64,000 nt of DNA, from NCBI GenBank assembly GCA_025526915.1, contig JAHLKH010000072.1, positions 55,454 through 119,453 on the forward strand, given 5' to 3'. Of the stretch, positions 1-14,226 are shown in pieces; within the stretch, counting starts at the first letter, position 1, and the number at the start of each line of letters is the position of its first letter. Position numbers and translations under genes: made by a program. Source of the DNA: Entophlyctis helioformis (taxonomy: Eukaryota; Chytridiomycota; Chytridiomycetes; Chytridiales; Chytriomycetaceae). The notes below the pieces were generated by a model, which was not told the origin of the DNA, did no database searches, and saw only the letters and a program-made list of their open reading frames with translations.

Positions 1-946
1 AGTGGACTGCAAAACAACTCGCTGTCGGGATCCATTCCACCGGCACTGGCCGCCTGCCCAACCTCACCGGTCTCTCGCTGTCCAACAACAACATCTCCGG
101 CTCGATCCCGTCTGAACTGGGTCAGCTGCCACGCCTTGAGAAGCTGTGCGTCCTGTGCATCCTGCTGCTGCTGGCTGTGACGGTTGCTGACCATCGCATG
201 CATGCCACCACAGACTGCTTCGTGGCAATCGTTTGTCGGGACCGATCCCAGACACTCTGTCCAAGCTGTTGTTCCTGCAGATCCTGTAAGCCGGCAATGC
301 AGTGCCAGTGACCACATGGAATGCGTGCTCGTGAACCGTCCCACTCACGATCTAATCCAATGCGGCACACTGGGACTCTCCAGGTGGCTTGATGGAAACA
401 GCCTGACTGGCCAGATACCCTCATCCATCGACCGTCTGGGCTTCATGAAGGATTTGTGAGTTGCCACCACACCATCAGCTGCTCTGTCTGGCGATCTGCA
501 ACAAAACTGACACGGATGGAAATGCCGCCTGGCACGGCACGACAGCTCGTTTGCCAACAACCCCATGCTGGCTGGATCGCTCCCAGACAACATCCCAGTC
601 AACGCAACATGCAATGGCGCAAACACGGCCGTTTGCGCATCTACCGAGAGTGCGCGTGCCAGATGCAGCCTGTCTGCCGTCTGTGAGTGGCAGTGGTCTG
701 AGTGTCTGATGCGCATGCTGCGATGACCACACAGCGCATGCTGACCCACTGCACTGCCGTCGTTGACCAGGCGAGCCGCAGCAAGCAGCAAGCCGTTTCC
801 CGATTGCCGCGATTGTTGGCGGTATTGCTGTGTGTCTTGTGGCAGTCGGTGTTGTTGCAAGCCTCATTGTCATCCGACGCAGGAACCGCAGCTTTGAGGC
901 AGGCGTTTCTGCGCATGCCGCAGACGACAAGCCTGTGCTTGTGTGA
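1..946 (+). pseudogene. LRR membrane protein, 3' part, copy A (frame-broken)
   Basis: Partial copy of the LRR gene at 50421-52210; the window opens two bases before an internal exon. Exons read by splice sites and alignment to the other copy: 3-145, 214-285, 384-455, 546-682, 771-946. They hold plant-type LRR units (LSGSIP, ISGSIPSEL, LSGPIP, LTGQIP), then an extracellular stalk with several Cys, then one membrane helix (AAIVGGIAVCLVAVGVVAS) followed by RRRNR and a short tail. Exon 3-145 is 143 bases, where the sister copy has 144: one G is missing near base 51, which destroys the second repeat of that exon and puts everything downstream out of frame. The membrane exon itself is in good frame here with the simplest acceptor. 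Either a decayed copy or a one-base sequence error. The ligand and role are unknown. Confidence 0.75.
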
Positions 947-1551
947 TCGATGCTGGCAGTCCAAATGTACATCTGATGAATACCCGACGCTCCGATCCAT
1001 CCACTCGCCAGAGACGTCTGCCTTTGAATGTGGCGGCCTGTGAGTGGGCAACGAGCAGACGAGCCCATGCACGAGCATTGCACGAGAGAGACTGCAAAGA
1101 GACAGGGCACAGACAAGATGCTTGCAGTCACAGTCGAGAGGCAGCCGTGCGTTGCTTGTCGTCAGCCGCGTTGCGTCTGCTTCTGCCAGGTCCGCATGCC
1201 AAGCCTTGACAGCATCCAGAAGCGACGATCAGAGGCATTCTCTGATGCATGTTCAGGTGGCTTGGCACGCTGTGCCTGACCGTCGCGTTGAGCAAACAGC
1301 AGAAGCCGACACTGGCTCATGAGGAGGAGTGGGCAGCCCTGTGTTTGGATGTGGGCAGAGAGAGGCGATGAGGGCCAGTATGATGAGAGGCACTCGCGGG
1401 CAGCCTTCTCGACAGCAGACAAGACAGTCGCGATGGCACTCCATGGACACAGCAGCAGCCATGGCAATGTCGTCAACGATGCATCCAAACAGACGCTGCT
1501 GCTCCACAGACACCTTGTCATGCTGTTCCTGCATCGTTGGGGCTTCCATTG

Positions 1552-1584
<33 letters not shown>

Positions 1585-1885
1585 CATGGTGCCGCATCAG
1601 GCGAGAGTGGCTGTGAGTGACAGTGAGAGTCGCAGAAGGAAGCGCGACCGGCCAAGGCTGTGTGTTCTGCTGCCAGATCTGGTGTGCGCGCCATGGGAGG
1701 CAGACAGGCACACGGTGAGACGCCAATGGACAGTGGATGGTGTATGTCAGCCATGGCACTTACATGCACAGCCAGCAGGGGGGCAGAGGGCAGAGAACGC
1801 AAGCAAGCAAGAAAGAGCAAGAAACAGCAAGAGTCACAGGTAGGGTTCATGGATGCTACGGTCGAGGACAAGCCACAAGAGGGAA
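947..1885. repeat. Duplicated 3' flank, copy A; no gene seen
   Basis: Non-coding stretch between the LRR gene and the tRNA. It is repeated at 52211-53159 (whole) and from about 1364 onward at 28727-29239. It contains a (GT)n microsatellite at 1554-1583, which differs in structure in each copy. No open frame keeps its sequence across the copies, so I call no gene. Confidence 0.75.
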
Positions 1886-1967
1886 GACAACGTGGCGGAG
1901 TGGTTAACGCGCTGCCCTGCTAAGGCAGTGACCTTTGGTCGCGCAGGTTCGAATCCTGCCGTTGTCG
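1886..1967 (+). tRNA. tRNA-Ser (anticodon GCU), copy A
   Basis: An 82-base type II tRNA. The acceptor stem GACAACG pairs with CGTTGTC and the discriminator base is G. The anticodon stem CTGCC/GGCAG encloses loop CTGCTAA, giving anticodon GCT. There is a long variable arm (class II, Ser), and the T arm GCAGG-TTCGAAT-CCTGC contains the B box GGTTCGAATCC. A TTTT pol III terminator follows at 1971-1974. There is no intron. Identical copies lie at 29240 and, inverted, at 50201. Confidence 0.97.
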
Positions 1968-1992
1968 CACTTTTGCTGCTCGTTGGCTTGCC

Positions 1993-2002
1993 GTCACGTG
2001 AC
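1993..2002. promoter_or_regulatory. Palindrome GTCACGTGAC (E-box core)
   Basis: A perfect 10-base palindrome with a CACGTG core, between the tRNA and the NADH dehydrogenase start. It is kept in the other two tRNA-linked copies (29347-29356 and 50166-50175). bHLH factors bind CACGTG in fungi and animals; a role here is only a guess. Confidence 0.3.
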
Positions 2003-2201
2003 TTGTGTGGATTGCTGCGCTGGCTCAGACTGCTCACTCTTTTTGGATGAGGTCCACGGCGTGTGGTGCCACTCTGTCCTCGGACTCGCAAGCGGCGCGC
2101 TGTCAAGCAAGGCTGCCGTGGATGCCAATGGCTGGCTTGGTATGTTGTGATCTGAGCATTTTTCCACAAACTCGTCCGTTTTCCCGAAAGGCCGTCTACG
2201 G

Positions 2202-4653
2202 ATGTTCCGAACCGTGCAAACCGTCAGGCTGCTGCGGCCATCCTCTGGCTGGTTGGCGAGGCCTGCATCGACCACGCCGTTGTCTGCATCGTCTGCATCG
2301 TCTGCTCCGGCCGAGTCGCCTGCAACGCCGACAAGGGATGCCCCGGTGCCCGTCCTCCACGACCTGGAGATGTCTTGGGAGCAACGAAAGCGTCCGCGCC
2401 TTGTTGTGCTTGGCACTGGCTGGGCAGCCACGACGATTGTCAAGCAGCTGCGTCGTGGGGCGTTCCGTGAGTTTCCTCTGCTCTGTTGGGATGAAAAGGC
2501 GGCGGCCGCCTGGCTCTGACGGCTTTGCCTCCCATGCACACACATGCCTGTTCAGAGACCATTGTCATCTCCCCGACCAACTACTTTCTGTTCACGCCAC
2601 TGCTGCCCGAGGTAGCCGCTGCTTTGGCTGTGGGCTGGATGAATGTTCGTCCTGGGCTGACGCACGTGGCTGGCAGGCAACCACCGGCACGGTCGAGTCA
2701 CGCAGTCTGCTCGAGAGCATCCGCAAGATCTGCCGTCGCACAGAGGCTCGCTACGTCCAGGCCGAAACGCAAGGTAGCGATGCACCACCTGGCGGCTTGT
2801 CATTGTGCCATGATGCTGACGGATCGGCATTCGACAGACATCGACTTTGAGAACAAGCTGGTGCAGGTCGTTGACGCCAACAAGGACAAGTATCTTGTGC
2901 CCTATGACAAGCTGGGTAAGGCGTTTGGTGATCCATCCCTATCTGGCTCATATCGCTACGCTGACTGCAGAATGGCCGGCAGTGATTGCCGTCGGTGCCA
3001 GAAACGAAACGTATGGCATTCCAGGCGTGATCGGCAACGTGCACTTTCTCAAGAACATCCAGGATGCACGCCGCATCCGCGACCGTCTGATGACGCTCTT
3101 TGAGCAAGCCAGTTTCCCCGGCTTATCACAGGAAGAGCGAAACGTCTGTAACCTTTCCAATCACAATCGTTGTGTGCATCTGGCGCGTTTGCTGACTCTT
3201 GGTTGCATTGGCGTGTGGACAGAGACTGCTCAGCTTTGTGATTGTTGGCGGCGGTCCAACTGGTGTCGAGTTTGCAGCCGAGCTGTTTGACTTTCTGAAC
3301 CAAGATCTCACGACGTACTTTCCTGATCTGCTCAAGTCGTCTGTGCGCGTGACGCTTATCCAGGGTGCCGATCACATCCTCAACACGTTTGACGAAGGTG
3401 TGCCTCTTGTCGTGCCTTTTGCGTGGATCGCACACAGCTCTGGCTGACCAATGTCTCATTCAGCCATCTCTCATTACGCCGAGAACCGCTTCCGTCGCCA
3501 GAACATCGAGGTGATCACCAACGCCTTTGTCGTGTCTGTCGAAAAGGACAAGATCATCTACAAGCGCCGTGATGCTCGTTCATCCGAGTTTGAGCTCAAA
3601 GAGTAAGCCTTGTGTCCATAGCAGCAGCAGCCGTTTCAAGTGCTCATCAATGCTGCGTGATGCCGGACAGAATCCCGTATGGCCTGTGTGTGTGGAGCAC
3701 AGGTATCGGCATGCTCGACGTGACCAAGCGACTGACCGCCAAGCTCGAGCCGCAGCAACACGCCCGCTCTCTTTGCGTCGACTCCCACCTGCGCCTCAAA
3801 GGCGTTGATGATGTCTATGCCCTTGGCGACTGCGCCACCATCAAGACACCCAAGACGCTCGAGCTTACCAACGAGTGGTATGCCGATGGACTTGGACAGC
3901 GCGACTGACTCGCGATCGGGCCAGACGGCTGACGACGCATGCCATACGTGTTCACAGGCTGTCCAAAAGTGGCGCAGACAAGGTCACGGCGGCCGGATTC
4001 GACCGTCTGATCACGGACATTATGAACAAGCACCCAGAGACCCGCGCCCACCTGACGGCTCTGCGCCAAGACATTCTCGGTAGCTCGATGCCAGACGAGA
4101 TCCTGCAGTTGGACATTGAGGGAATCAAGGTGCGCATGCGTGCTGTGGATGGCCAATGGAAATGTGCGCATTCCTGACGCGATTCGGTTGTGTGCATCAG
4201 AAACGCCTGGAGATTGTGGACAAGAGCATGACGTTACTGCCGGCCACTGCGCAGGTTGCGTCGCAGCAGGGATACTATCTGGCCAACAAGCTCAACCGGC
4301 TGGCAAAGTACGAGCCCCGCGAGTGGCACCAGAAGGAGGACTGGCAGCGGCCCTTCCGGTACAACCACTTGGGCAACTTTTCCTACGTCGGCGGCGGTGA
4401 GTTACTGGCTTGCGTCGCTTTGCCATGCGTCGCGAGAGAAGCAGGCCATGCATGCAAGACTGACAAGCGATCGCAAACGACAGAGTCTGCCGTGTTTGAC
4501 TCTGGCAAAGGCTGGGCCTCTGGCGGCTTCTCTGCCTTTGTTCTGTGGCGATCGGCGTATCTGAGCCGGCAAGTCTCGCTGCGCACGCGTGTGCTCTTGG
4601 CCTGGGACTGGTTCAAGACGTATGTCTTTGGCCGCGACATCTCCAAGATCTGA
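2202..4653 (+). CDS. NDE1: Type II (alternative) NADH:ubiquinone oxidoreductase, mitochondrial
   Basis: Single-polypeptide, rotenone-insensitive NADH dehydrogenase that passes electrons from NADH to ubiquinone at the inner mitochondrial membrane without pumping protons. Eleven exons give about 560 residues. The N terminus [17 protein letters not shown] is Arg/Ser-rich with no acids, fitting a mitochondrial presequence. The FAD-binding fold follows ([16 protein letters not shown]), then [14 protein letters not shown] typical of the family. The second Rossmann fold for NADH is [17 protein letters not shown], followed by the conserved ALGDCAT segment. The C terminus, [11 protein letters not shown] then a Trp/aromatic-rich end ([13 protein letters not shown]), is the membrane-binding part. 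No EF-hand insertion is seen. External (NDE) or internal (NDI) orientation cannot be decided from sequence. The start is the first Met of the presequence; exon 1 ends at 2466. Confidence 0.95.
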
Positions 4654-4773
4654 GGCTCGGCCCTGTAGCCTTGCCAGATCCGCCATGGCGACGGACCCAC
4701 AACCAGCCCTCAACTGCGAAATGAACGAATTGCCTCCTTGCTTGTTCCTGCAGAATCCACCTGCGCGTTCAGA

Positions 4774-7180
4774 GATGAAGGCGATTGCCACTGCTGTCGC
4801 GGCTGCTGCCCTGTTGGTGCTGCCGCTGGGCCACGCCGACGGGCCCACCGCCGCCGCCCTCTTCTCCTCGAACTCCCTTCTGAGCCAGCCCGGCACAGGC
4901 GTTGGTGCTGCCACTGTGCTGTGGCAGACTGCCGCCATTGCTGCGCTGTCTGTTGCAGCGTCAGCGTCGTTGCCGTCTGTGGCTGCCGCTCGCATGGCTC
5001 GCCCAGAAGGCCACGCCACTGGCAAGACGTCCAAGGGCGACACCCTCGTCGACCGCACCCATGCCCGCTTCGACTACCGCATGTCGTTCAAGCAGCCGTA
5101 CTTTCTCCAAAACACCACCATCCCGTACTTTAACACGTCTGGCGGTACGTCCCATCTCTCGCCAACGGCGCTCCGTGTTCCATAGCTGCTCCGATCTGCC
5201 CGCGCTGGCTTGCCTGCTCACCTCGCTGTTTATTCGCTGCTGGCGCATGATACTCTGGCCAACAGACGCCGTCGCTGGCCACCAGTTCATCCGTCTCGCC
5301 ATGGGCATGCCGTACCGCCGTGGCGCGATCTGGTCTGCCATTCCCAACAAGCACCCCGAGTGGAAGGTTGAGATGTCGTTCTTTGTGTCTGGACATGGCG
5401 TTGCCGGTGGCGATGGCATGGTGCTCTGGTACACAGAGGGCACTCACCGCAACGGCCCCATGGATTTCTACGGCCACAGCTCCAAGTTCAAGGGTGAGCT
5501 GCCGTCTCTTTCCGCTCTTGCCATTGCAGTGCGACTGACCCAAAACCGGGAAACTCGACGCATGCGCGCATGGCAGGCATTGCGATCGTGTTTGACACGA
5601 GCGATCTGCCCAACGAGCGGTACAACCCGTTTGTGTATGGACTGGCCAACGACGGCACCAAGAGCCTCGAGGATTTCAAAAGCTACCTGTCGTCCCAAGT
5701 AAACCTGGGTGCCTGCTACCGCGAGTACCGCAACTCGCCTGGACCCGTGTTTGTGCGCCTCTCTTACATTGGCGGCATTCTTTCGGTATGCTCTCTGCTG
5801 CCCTGTCGAGACGCATGCACATCAACGAGTGTCCAGCTGACATTTTGATGTGGCCTTGCGGCAACAGCTCGACATTGATGTTCGCCAGGGCGGCAACAAC
5901 TACGTCACGTGCTTTGTCGTGCCGCACGCCAACCTGCCGACGGGCTACCACTTTGGCATCAGTGCTGCAACTGGAGAGAACGACATGGGTGAGTGGGGCT
6001 GCGGCATGCGTCTTTGATGCGTTCATGCGCATGACTTGACTGATCGGATCAATCTGCGCAGATGACCACGATGTCCTGAGCTTTGAAACGTACGAGCTGA
6101 ACCCGAAGCTGCGCGAGGTTTGTGTGCAAGCGCTCTTTCCCCACGCCTCCACACGCAAACTAAACCTGATCATATTGTGCAGCACAAGAACCGTCCGTTT
6201 GAGGAAGAGGAGATTGCCAAGGGCCGCAAGTTCAAGATGGATGATTCGCTGCAAAAGGCAAGACGCTGGTGCACATGCAGGCTGTGCATGGTGAAGTTAA
6301 CATGCTGACCTTGGTGGCTGCCACAGGAAATTGAAAGGGCCGAGGAAAAGGTCCGAAAGCTCAAGGAAAAGGAAGAAGGTCTCTCTGACAAGCAGACTCT
6401 TGCAGCATCTATTGGCTTCACGGTCCGTTGGCTTTTCTTTGATTATCGTTGCTGCTTACAGAGCGATAGATCGACTGACTGACTGATCCCCTCGCGTTCT
6501 CGGTTGCGATCCATAGCCCGAGTCGATTGTCAAGATTGAGGAGAACCAGTTCCGCATGATTGAGGCGCTTAACCTGATTGAGCAGAAGCTTGGCCAGCCG
6601 CCCACGCAGCATGCCGAGAGCAACATCCCCAAGGACATTGTGACGAATGCCAACCAAGGTGCCTTTGAGACACGCCTGAACACCAAGTTTGACAACATCA
6701 AGTACGTTTGTGTCGTGCCGAGTCTCTAAAGGAGCGTGTGGCTGACTGCTGCTTGGTTTTGGGGGTGTCCAGGTCAGAGGTTGACGGGATCCGTGAAGAG
6801 ATCCGCGGTCTTACCCGCACGACTCGCGACCTTGCACAAGTGGTAAGCCAGCCAGCCAGCCAGCCAGGCTGCGATGCAGTGCTGCCAAACGCGGTGTGCT
6901 GACGCTCGAGCATGCGGCATTCCAGGTGCACAATCTACTCGGCCAGATTGACAGCAAGGTCGGCCAGGCCAAGAAGATGATTGAGGAGACGCACGAGACC
7001 GTGCGGTCGTCGCCGCAAGAGGCTGCACGCCGTGCGCACGAGATGCAGACTCAGGGCCACACGAGCGCATTGTTCATTGCGTTGTACATCTTTGCTGGCA
7101 TTGCCGGGCTTGGCCTTGTGTCGCTGTGCTTTGGCGTGTACACTCGCAGCAAGAACAAGGAGAGCAAGAAGTTTATCTGA
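4774..7180 (+). CDS. L-type lectin cargo receptor (ERGIC-53/Emp47-like)
   Basis: Type I membrane lectin that carries glycoproteins from the ER to the Golgi. About ten exons, near 530 residues (human ERGIC-53 is 510). The signal peptide is MKAIATAVAAAALLVLPLGHA. The lectin domain shows GAIWSAIPN, then GGDGMVLWYTEG, then IAIVFDTSD, the usual order of its beta-strands. After it come Lys/Glu-rich and heptad segments (coiled coil, about residues 330-440), a membrane helix (LFIALYIFAGIAGLGLVSLCFGV) and a short cytosolic tail ending KKFI. That is a KKxx COPI-retrieval signal with a hydrophobic end, matching the KKFF of animal ERGIC-53. One intron (6258-6326) uses a GC donor (AAG|GCAAG). The Ala-rich stretch between the signal peptide and the lectin domain may hide an extra intron. 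Confidence 0.92.
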
Positions 7181-7300
7181 GTGCGCACATGTGCCCGCCT
7201 TCTCGTCCGTGCCATCTTGCATGCACGGTGGTCATCATCCATTGAACGGTTTTTGGGTCAACCTTGCACTTTCCGTTCAGACATCAAACACACGATCGCG

Positions 7301-8299
7301 ATGCCCCGCCTTCGGTTCGCAGTGCTGTGTGCAAGTAACCAGAACCGCTCGATGGAGGCACACAATGTGCTCAAGTGAGTGGCCGCACCGGCGAGACAGC
7401 GGGCAGAGGGCAGAGGGCAGTGGCGCATGTGAGCACTCATGCGCTCGTTGGACAGGCGAGAGGGGTTTGACGTGAGCTCGTTTGGCACCGGCTCGGCGGT
7501 GAGGCTGCCTGGCCCGTCCATCGACAAGCCCAACATCTACAGCTTTGGCACGCCGTACGACGACATCTACAAGGAGCTAGCAGGCAAGGACGAGAGGCTG
7601 TATGTGTGGGCAGCGCCTGCGTGGTTGTTGTCCATCTGGCTGTCTGTCTGTCTGGCTGTCTGCCGCATGGACTGTCTGGCTGTCTGTCTGTCGCATGGAC
7701 TCATGCACGCCTTGGTGCGAGAGACAGATACACGCAGAACAAGATCCTGCCGATGCTGGACCGCAACCGCAACATCAAGCGAGCACCGGAGCGGTTCCAG
7801 GAGACGATGCGCACGTTTGATGTGATTGTGACGTGCGAGGAGCGGTGCTTTGATGCGGCGTGCGACTGTGCGTAGCCTTCCACTTGCCATGCTCCGTGCG
7901 TCTGCATCGCTGCGTACTGAATGCATGCCGTGGCACGCTCGCATACACGAACACGAACACGAACACGCACACGCACACGCACTCGCAACCAACCGACGAC
8001 AGCGATCCTCAACCGCAGCGAAAAGTGCCACCAGCCGGTGCATGTGGTCAATGTCGAGATCACCGACAACCACGAGCAGGCAGCCGTGGGCGGGAAGCTG
8101 ATTCTCAGGCTGGCGCAGGCGGTGGGTTCATCCGGATGAGTGCGTTGCGTGCCATGCCGGTGCTGACGCGACGCTGTTGCGCTGGGGGGCTGCGCAGTGT
8201 GAGGCCGCGGGCGATCTGGACCAGGACATCGAGGGCCTGCTGGAACAGTTTGTGGCGACGACGGGAGCAAGCATCCTGCACAACACCGTGTATTTTTAA
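7301..8299 (+). CDS. SSU72: RNA polymerase II CTD phosphatase Ssu72
   Basis: Removes phosphate from Ser5/Ser7 of the RNA polymerase II C-terminal domain, as part of the cleavage and polyadenylation machinery. Five exons, about 190 residues, matching the 194-206 of the family. The first exon carries the signature [13 protein letters not shown], with nucleophile Cys and Arg of the C-X5-R loop. Later exons show GTPYDDIY, then [12 protein letters not shown], which supplies the general-acid Asp. The end HNTVYF is close to the LHTVxFY end of relatives. Exon joins are unambiguous. One intron holds a run of ACACGA/CACACG hexamers (about 7947-7982). No fused domain. Confidence 0.97.
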
Positions 8300-8479
8300 T
8301 GAACATTCGGGCCCTGGGCTCTCGGCGCTTGTCCGCCTTGCCGATCGTGTGTGTGTGGCGTGCCGCTCGACCGCTCACCACCATCAACGTGCCCATCCAG
8401 GAACCGACACACAGCAGCCTGACGCAGACGCAGACGCAGACGAACACGCAGAAACAGACACAGACGCACACGCAGACGC

Positions 8480-11230
<2,751 letters not shown>

Positions 11231-11283
11231 TCCGAGGCTTTGAATCGCAGTTGCATCCAAACGATTCCAGCCAGACGAGCACA

Positions 11284-11289
11284 AATAAA
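11284..11289 (+). terminator. Polyadenylation signal AATAAA of PFKFB
   Basis: Canonical AATAAA 54 bases after the PFKFB stop, inside the 87-base gap to the convergent polyQ gene. Confidence 0.6.
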
Positions 11290-11317
11290 CAGGGACGGTC
11301 ACACACGATCAATCCAT

Positions 11318-12345
11318 CTATTTCTTTGAGCGACTCAAATGGTACTGATGGAGCTGCTGGTTGACGTTGCGGTACTGGTTCAGCACCGTCTCCTCATTAT
11401 CCGCAGCGTGCGCCAGTGCCTGCTGTTCCCGCAGCAGCTGCTCCTGGTACTGCTGCATCATCAGCTGGTCCTGGTACCGCTCGCTATTCAGCCGCGACTG
11501 GTGGAGTTGTGACAGCAGCTGGTTCACGCCCGTGTACGTGTCTGTCGCCGGCTGCTCTGCGGCAGCGTCGGACGAGTCCATGAGCTGCATGTCAGACGCG
11601 GCGTCCATGTGGTGGTGCGGAAGGGATACTAATGTAGCAGATGAGCTTGACAAGAGTGATGACCGCCGTGATGGGTATGGGTATGGGTATGGGCCGTTCT
11701 GGTTGTGCGAGCGTGTTGATATGGAGATGCGGCTTGGGACGTGCAGGTGATGGCTGTGATGGTTGTGATGGTTGTGATGGTTGTGATGGCTGTGGTGGTT
11801 GTGAGGGTGTGGAACGCCGATGCTGACGCCCAGACCGGCAGCGCTGGGGCTGGTATCAAACACGACCGACTGTTGTTGTTGTTGTTGCTGTTGCTGTTGT
11901 TGCTGGTCCAGCTGGTTGTAATCTTGCATTGGTGGCCCATCGGAATGCGTGCCGGCTGTGAGCGGCGACGAGCTGTCGACTCGGATGCGTTTGAAGCCCT
12001 CTTGCACGGAGCGAAACAGTCCGTCGGGCGACGCTGCCGGCCCTGCGCCTGTCCCAGGCGAAAGCGGGCGTGAGCATGTGTGACTGCATGCGGCAGCCAA
12101 GGCAGCCAGCCCGGGCAGCCAGACAGACGGCAGACAGGCAGACATCGTGGAGCCATACCCTGGCCGTGCTGCCGTCCGTCGTGGTCTTGGCCCGAGTCGT
12201 CGCTGTCGCCAGCGTCACCAAGACGCCGCTTGGACCGGCGGCCGGAACTGGCAGGCGACGACTGGAAAGAGCCCCGCTGCTGCTGCTGCTGCATGTGGCT
12301 TGGGATGGCGCTTGCAGGTGCTGTGTTGAATGCAGCGAACGTCAT
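11318..12345 (-). CDS. Low-complexity polyQ/polyH protein, function unknown
   Basis: Two exons (about 12157-12345 and 11318-12060), near 310 residues; not recognised as a known family. Exon 1 starts MTFAAFNTAPASAIP with a short Gln run and a basic patch SGRRSKRRLG that could be a nuclear signal. Exon 2 has GLFRSVQEGFKRIRVDSS, a run of 12 Gln, a block of His/Asn repeats, YPYPYP, and a C-terminal helix rich in Gln, Leu and Glu (QLLSQLHQSRLNSERYQDQL), probably coiled coil. Composition suggests a nuclear or RNA-associated regulator, but that is only inference. It lies 157 bases downstream of KAE1 on the same strand. Its repeats are pure codon runs and are likely length-polymorphic. Confidence 0.65.
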
Positions 12346-12501
12346 GCCCTCTGTGCTCTGCCCTCTTCGTGGCTGCTGCTGCTTCTCGTCCGAACGTCAG
12401 CGCGACGTTCACATCGCGAGGGAAAGTCGGCATTGCCACGGGTCCTGGGAAGTCGGGAAGCAACAGCAGCACAAAACAGAGATCGTCGATATGCACAGCT
12501 T

Positions 12502-14093
12502 TCATTCGCGCCATGCCACATGGACTTCGTCTGTGCGGAACCTGCCGGCGCGGAGACATGTCAGATCTGGCGAGCATGACTCCAAGCAGATCGCCCGCTG
12601 GATGCTGCCTACCTTTGTGTGCATGTCGTGTGCTCAAGCTTGGTGGTCGTGCCCGACGCATACATGAGCGCGCCTGCCTGCGCAATCATGAGCCCGTTGT
12701 CAATGCAGAACCTGTGCCAAACGGCAGATGTGTGAGCACGACCGTGATGGATTGACCGTCAAGCAATGCCAAAACCAGCACAAGCCCACCGCTCATCAGT
12801 CGCAAACAGGTGGCCGCCACGATCCTTGACCATGCTCTCCATCATTTGTTGGAGCCGCACATTGCCTGTCCGCCAGCGTCAGTCCAGCACACACGATCGC
12901 GACCGCTTGGCATTGCAAGGCACTCACATCCAACGCCGCCGACAATCAGCACTTCTTGGGATCCCACATGTGCCATGGCACGCTCGGTAATCTCCACAAG
13001 CATGGCAAAGAGCGTCTCCTGCAGCGAGTAGCACAGGTCGTCAATCGTGACTTGGCCCTTCTTGAGCTTGTCCACTGCAATCGTCTCAACGTAGCTCAGG
13101 ATGCCAGAGAACGACACGTCCATTCCCTTGACGCCGTACGGCAACTCGATAAACGTCTTGCCTCTGGTCGCCAGATCCTGCATGGTGAGATGGCGGAGCA
13201 CACACACACCAATGGCAAGACGATCGGCTTCTACCTCTTGGCACACTGCTCGACGTTGTATCCAGGGCTGGGGTCGTTGGGCAGGTTGACGATCCGAGCA
13301 AACCGGTCCAGACAGTTGCCCACAGCAATATCGATTGCCTCTCCAAAAATGCGATACCTGAAGCCATCGCCGCGTCGTCAGTCCTGCCGCCCATCCAGCG
13401 CCACAAGACACGCTGCACGTACCGCTGCTCAGAGTATGCAATGACCTGCGTGTTGCCGCCACTGACGTAGAGCACAATCGGGTTCTGTGCGCCAGTAATC
13501 ATGCGGCCCATCTCAATGTGTCCGATGCAGTGGTTGACGCCAACGAGCGGCTTCTTCCACAGCAGCGAGAGCATGCGCGCGACGAGTGCAACGGACATGA
13601 GCGGTGCTGCCATACCAGGGCCTATCCACAGCAACGCAGCACCGTCAGATCTGCGGTCGGCAGCCATGCATGCGCCTGCGCAGCACACTCGAGTGGCACA
13701 CCTTTGGTGAAGCAGATGCAGTCAATCTGTGATGGCTTGATGTTGGCTTCGGCGAGCGCTTCCTTGACAAGACTGAGGACATTCTCTCTGTGGTGGACGG
13801 CAGTGTCCTTGGGCAGGAACCCTTGGCCTGGCGGAGTGATGTAGGTGCGGCGGGGGTTGGCCAGCACAACGACCTGGCCGTCGGGCTTGTGCTCGAGAAG
13901 GCCAATGCCGATCTTGTTGGCAGAACCCTCTGGCGGTTGGCAAGCAGCGACGGTGCAGTGGCATGGCGTGGCGTCAGTGGCTCTGCGCAGTGCGGCACTA
14001 GCAGTGCTGTTGATGCTGCATCCGTCGAGCAGCCACTGCGCGGCCGCTGGCGCAGGACAGCCGCCAAGACGCACCCATGCCAAGTGCAATCAT
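12502..14093 (-). CDS. KAE1: tRNA N6-threonylcarbamoyladenosine synthase subunit Kae1/OSGEP
   Basis: Catalytic subunit of the cytosolic KEOPS complex, which transfers threonylcarbamoyl to A37 of ANN-decoding tRNAs. Eight exons, about 330 residues, as in yeast Kae1 (386) and human OSGEP (335). The start MIALGM joins to [10 protein letters not shown] across the first intron. Key pieces: [11 protein letters not shown] with the two metal-binding His, [51 protein letters not shown], and [19 protein letters not shown] with the metal Asp. It ends [13 protein letters not shown], as relatives do. No mitochondrial presequence, so this is the cytosolic Kae1 rather than Qri7. The start is 134 bases from the oppositely directed adenylate cyclase. 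Confidence 0.97.
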
Positions 14094-14226
14094 GGTTGTT
14101 GGTGTTGTGGTTGAACGCGACGAAACGCTCTTGCCAACGCAACCAACAAGCTGACCAACAGCGACGACAGCAGCGACAACAAGAGACAACAAGAGACGCA
14201 GATGAAGTCGGATCCAGCAGCTAAAC
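14094..14226. promoter_or_regulatory. Shared intergenic promoter, KAE1 / adenylate cyclase
   Basis: The only DNA between two diverging start codons (133 bases, depending on the cyclase start). No clear TATA box. Confidence 0.4.

Noticed and set aside
1162..1759. His-Thr-rich frames over the GT repeat
   Set aside because: They are products of the (GT)n microsatellite and change completely between the copies.
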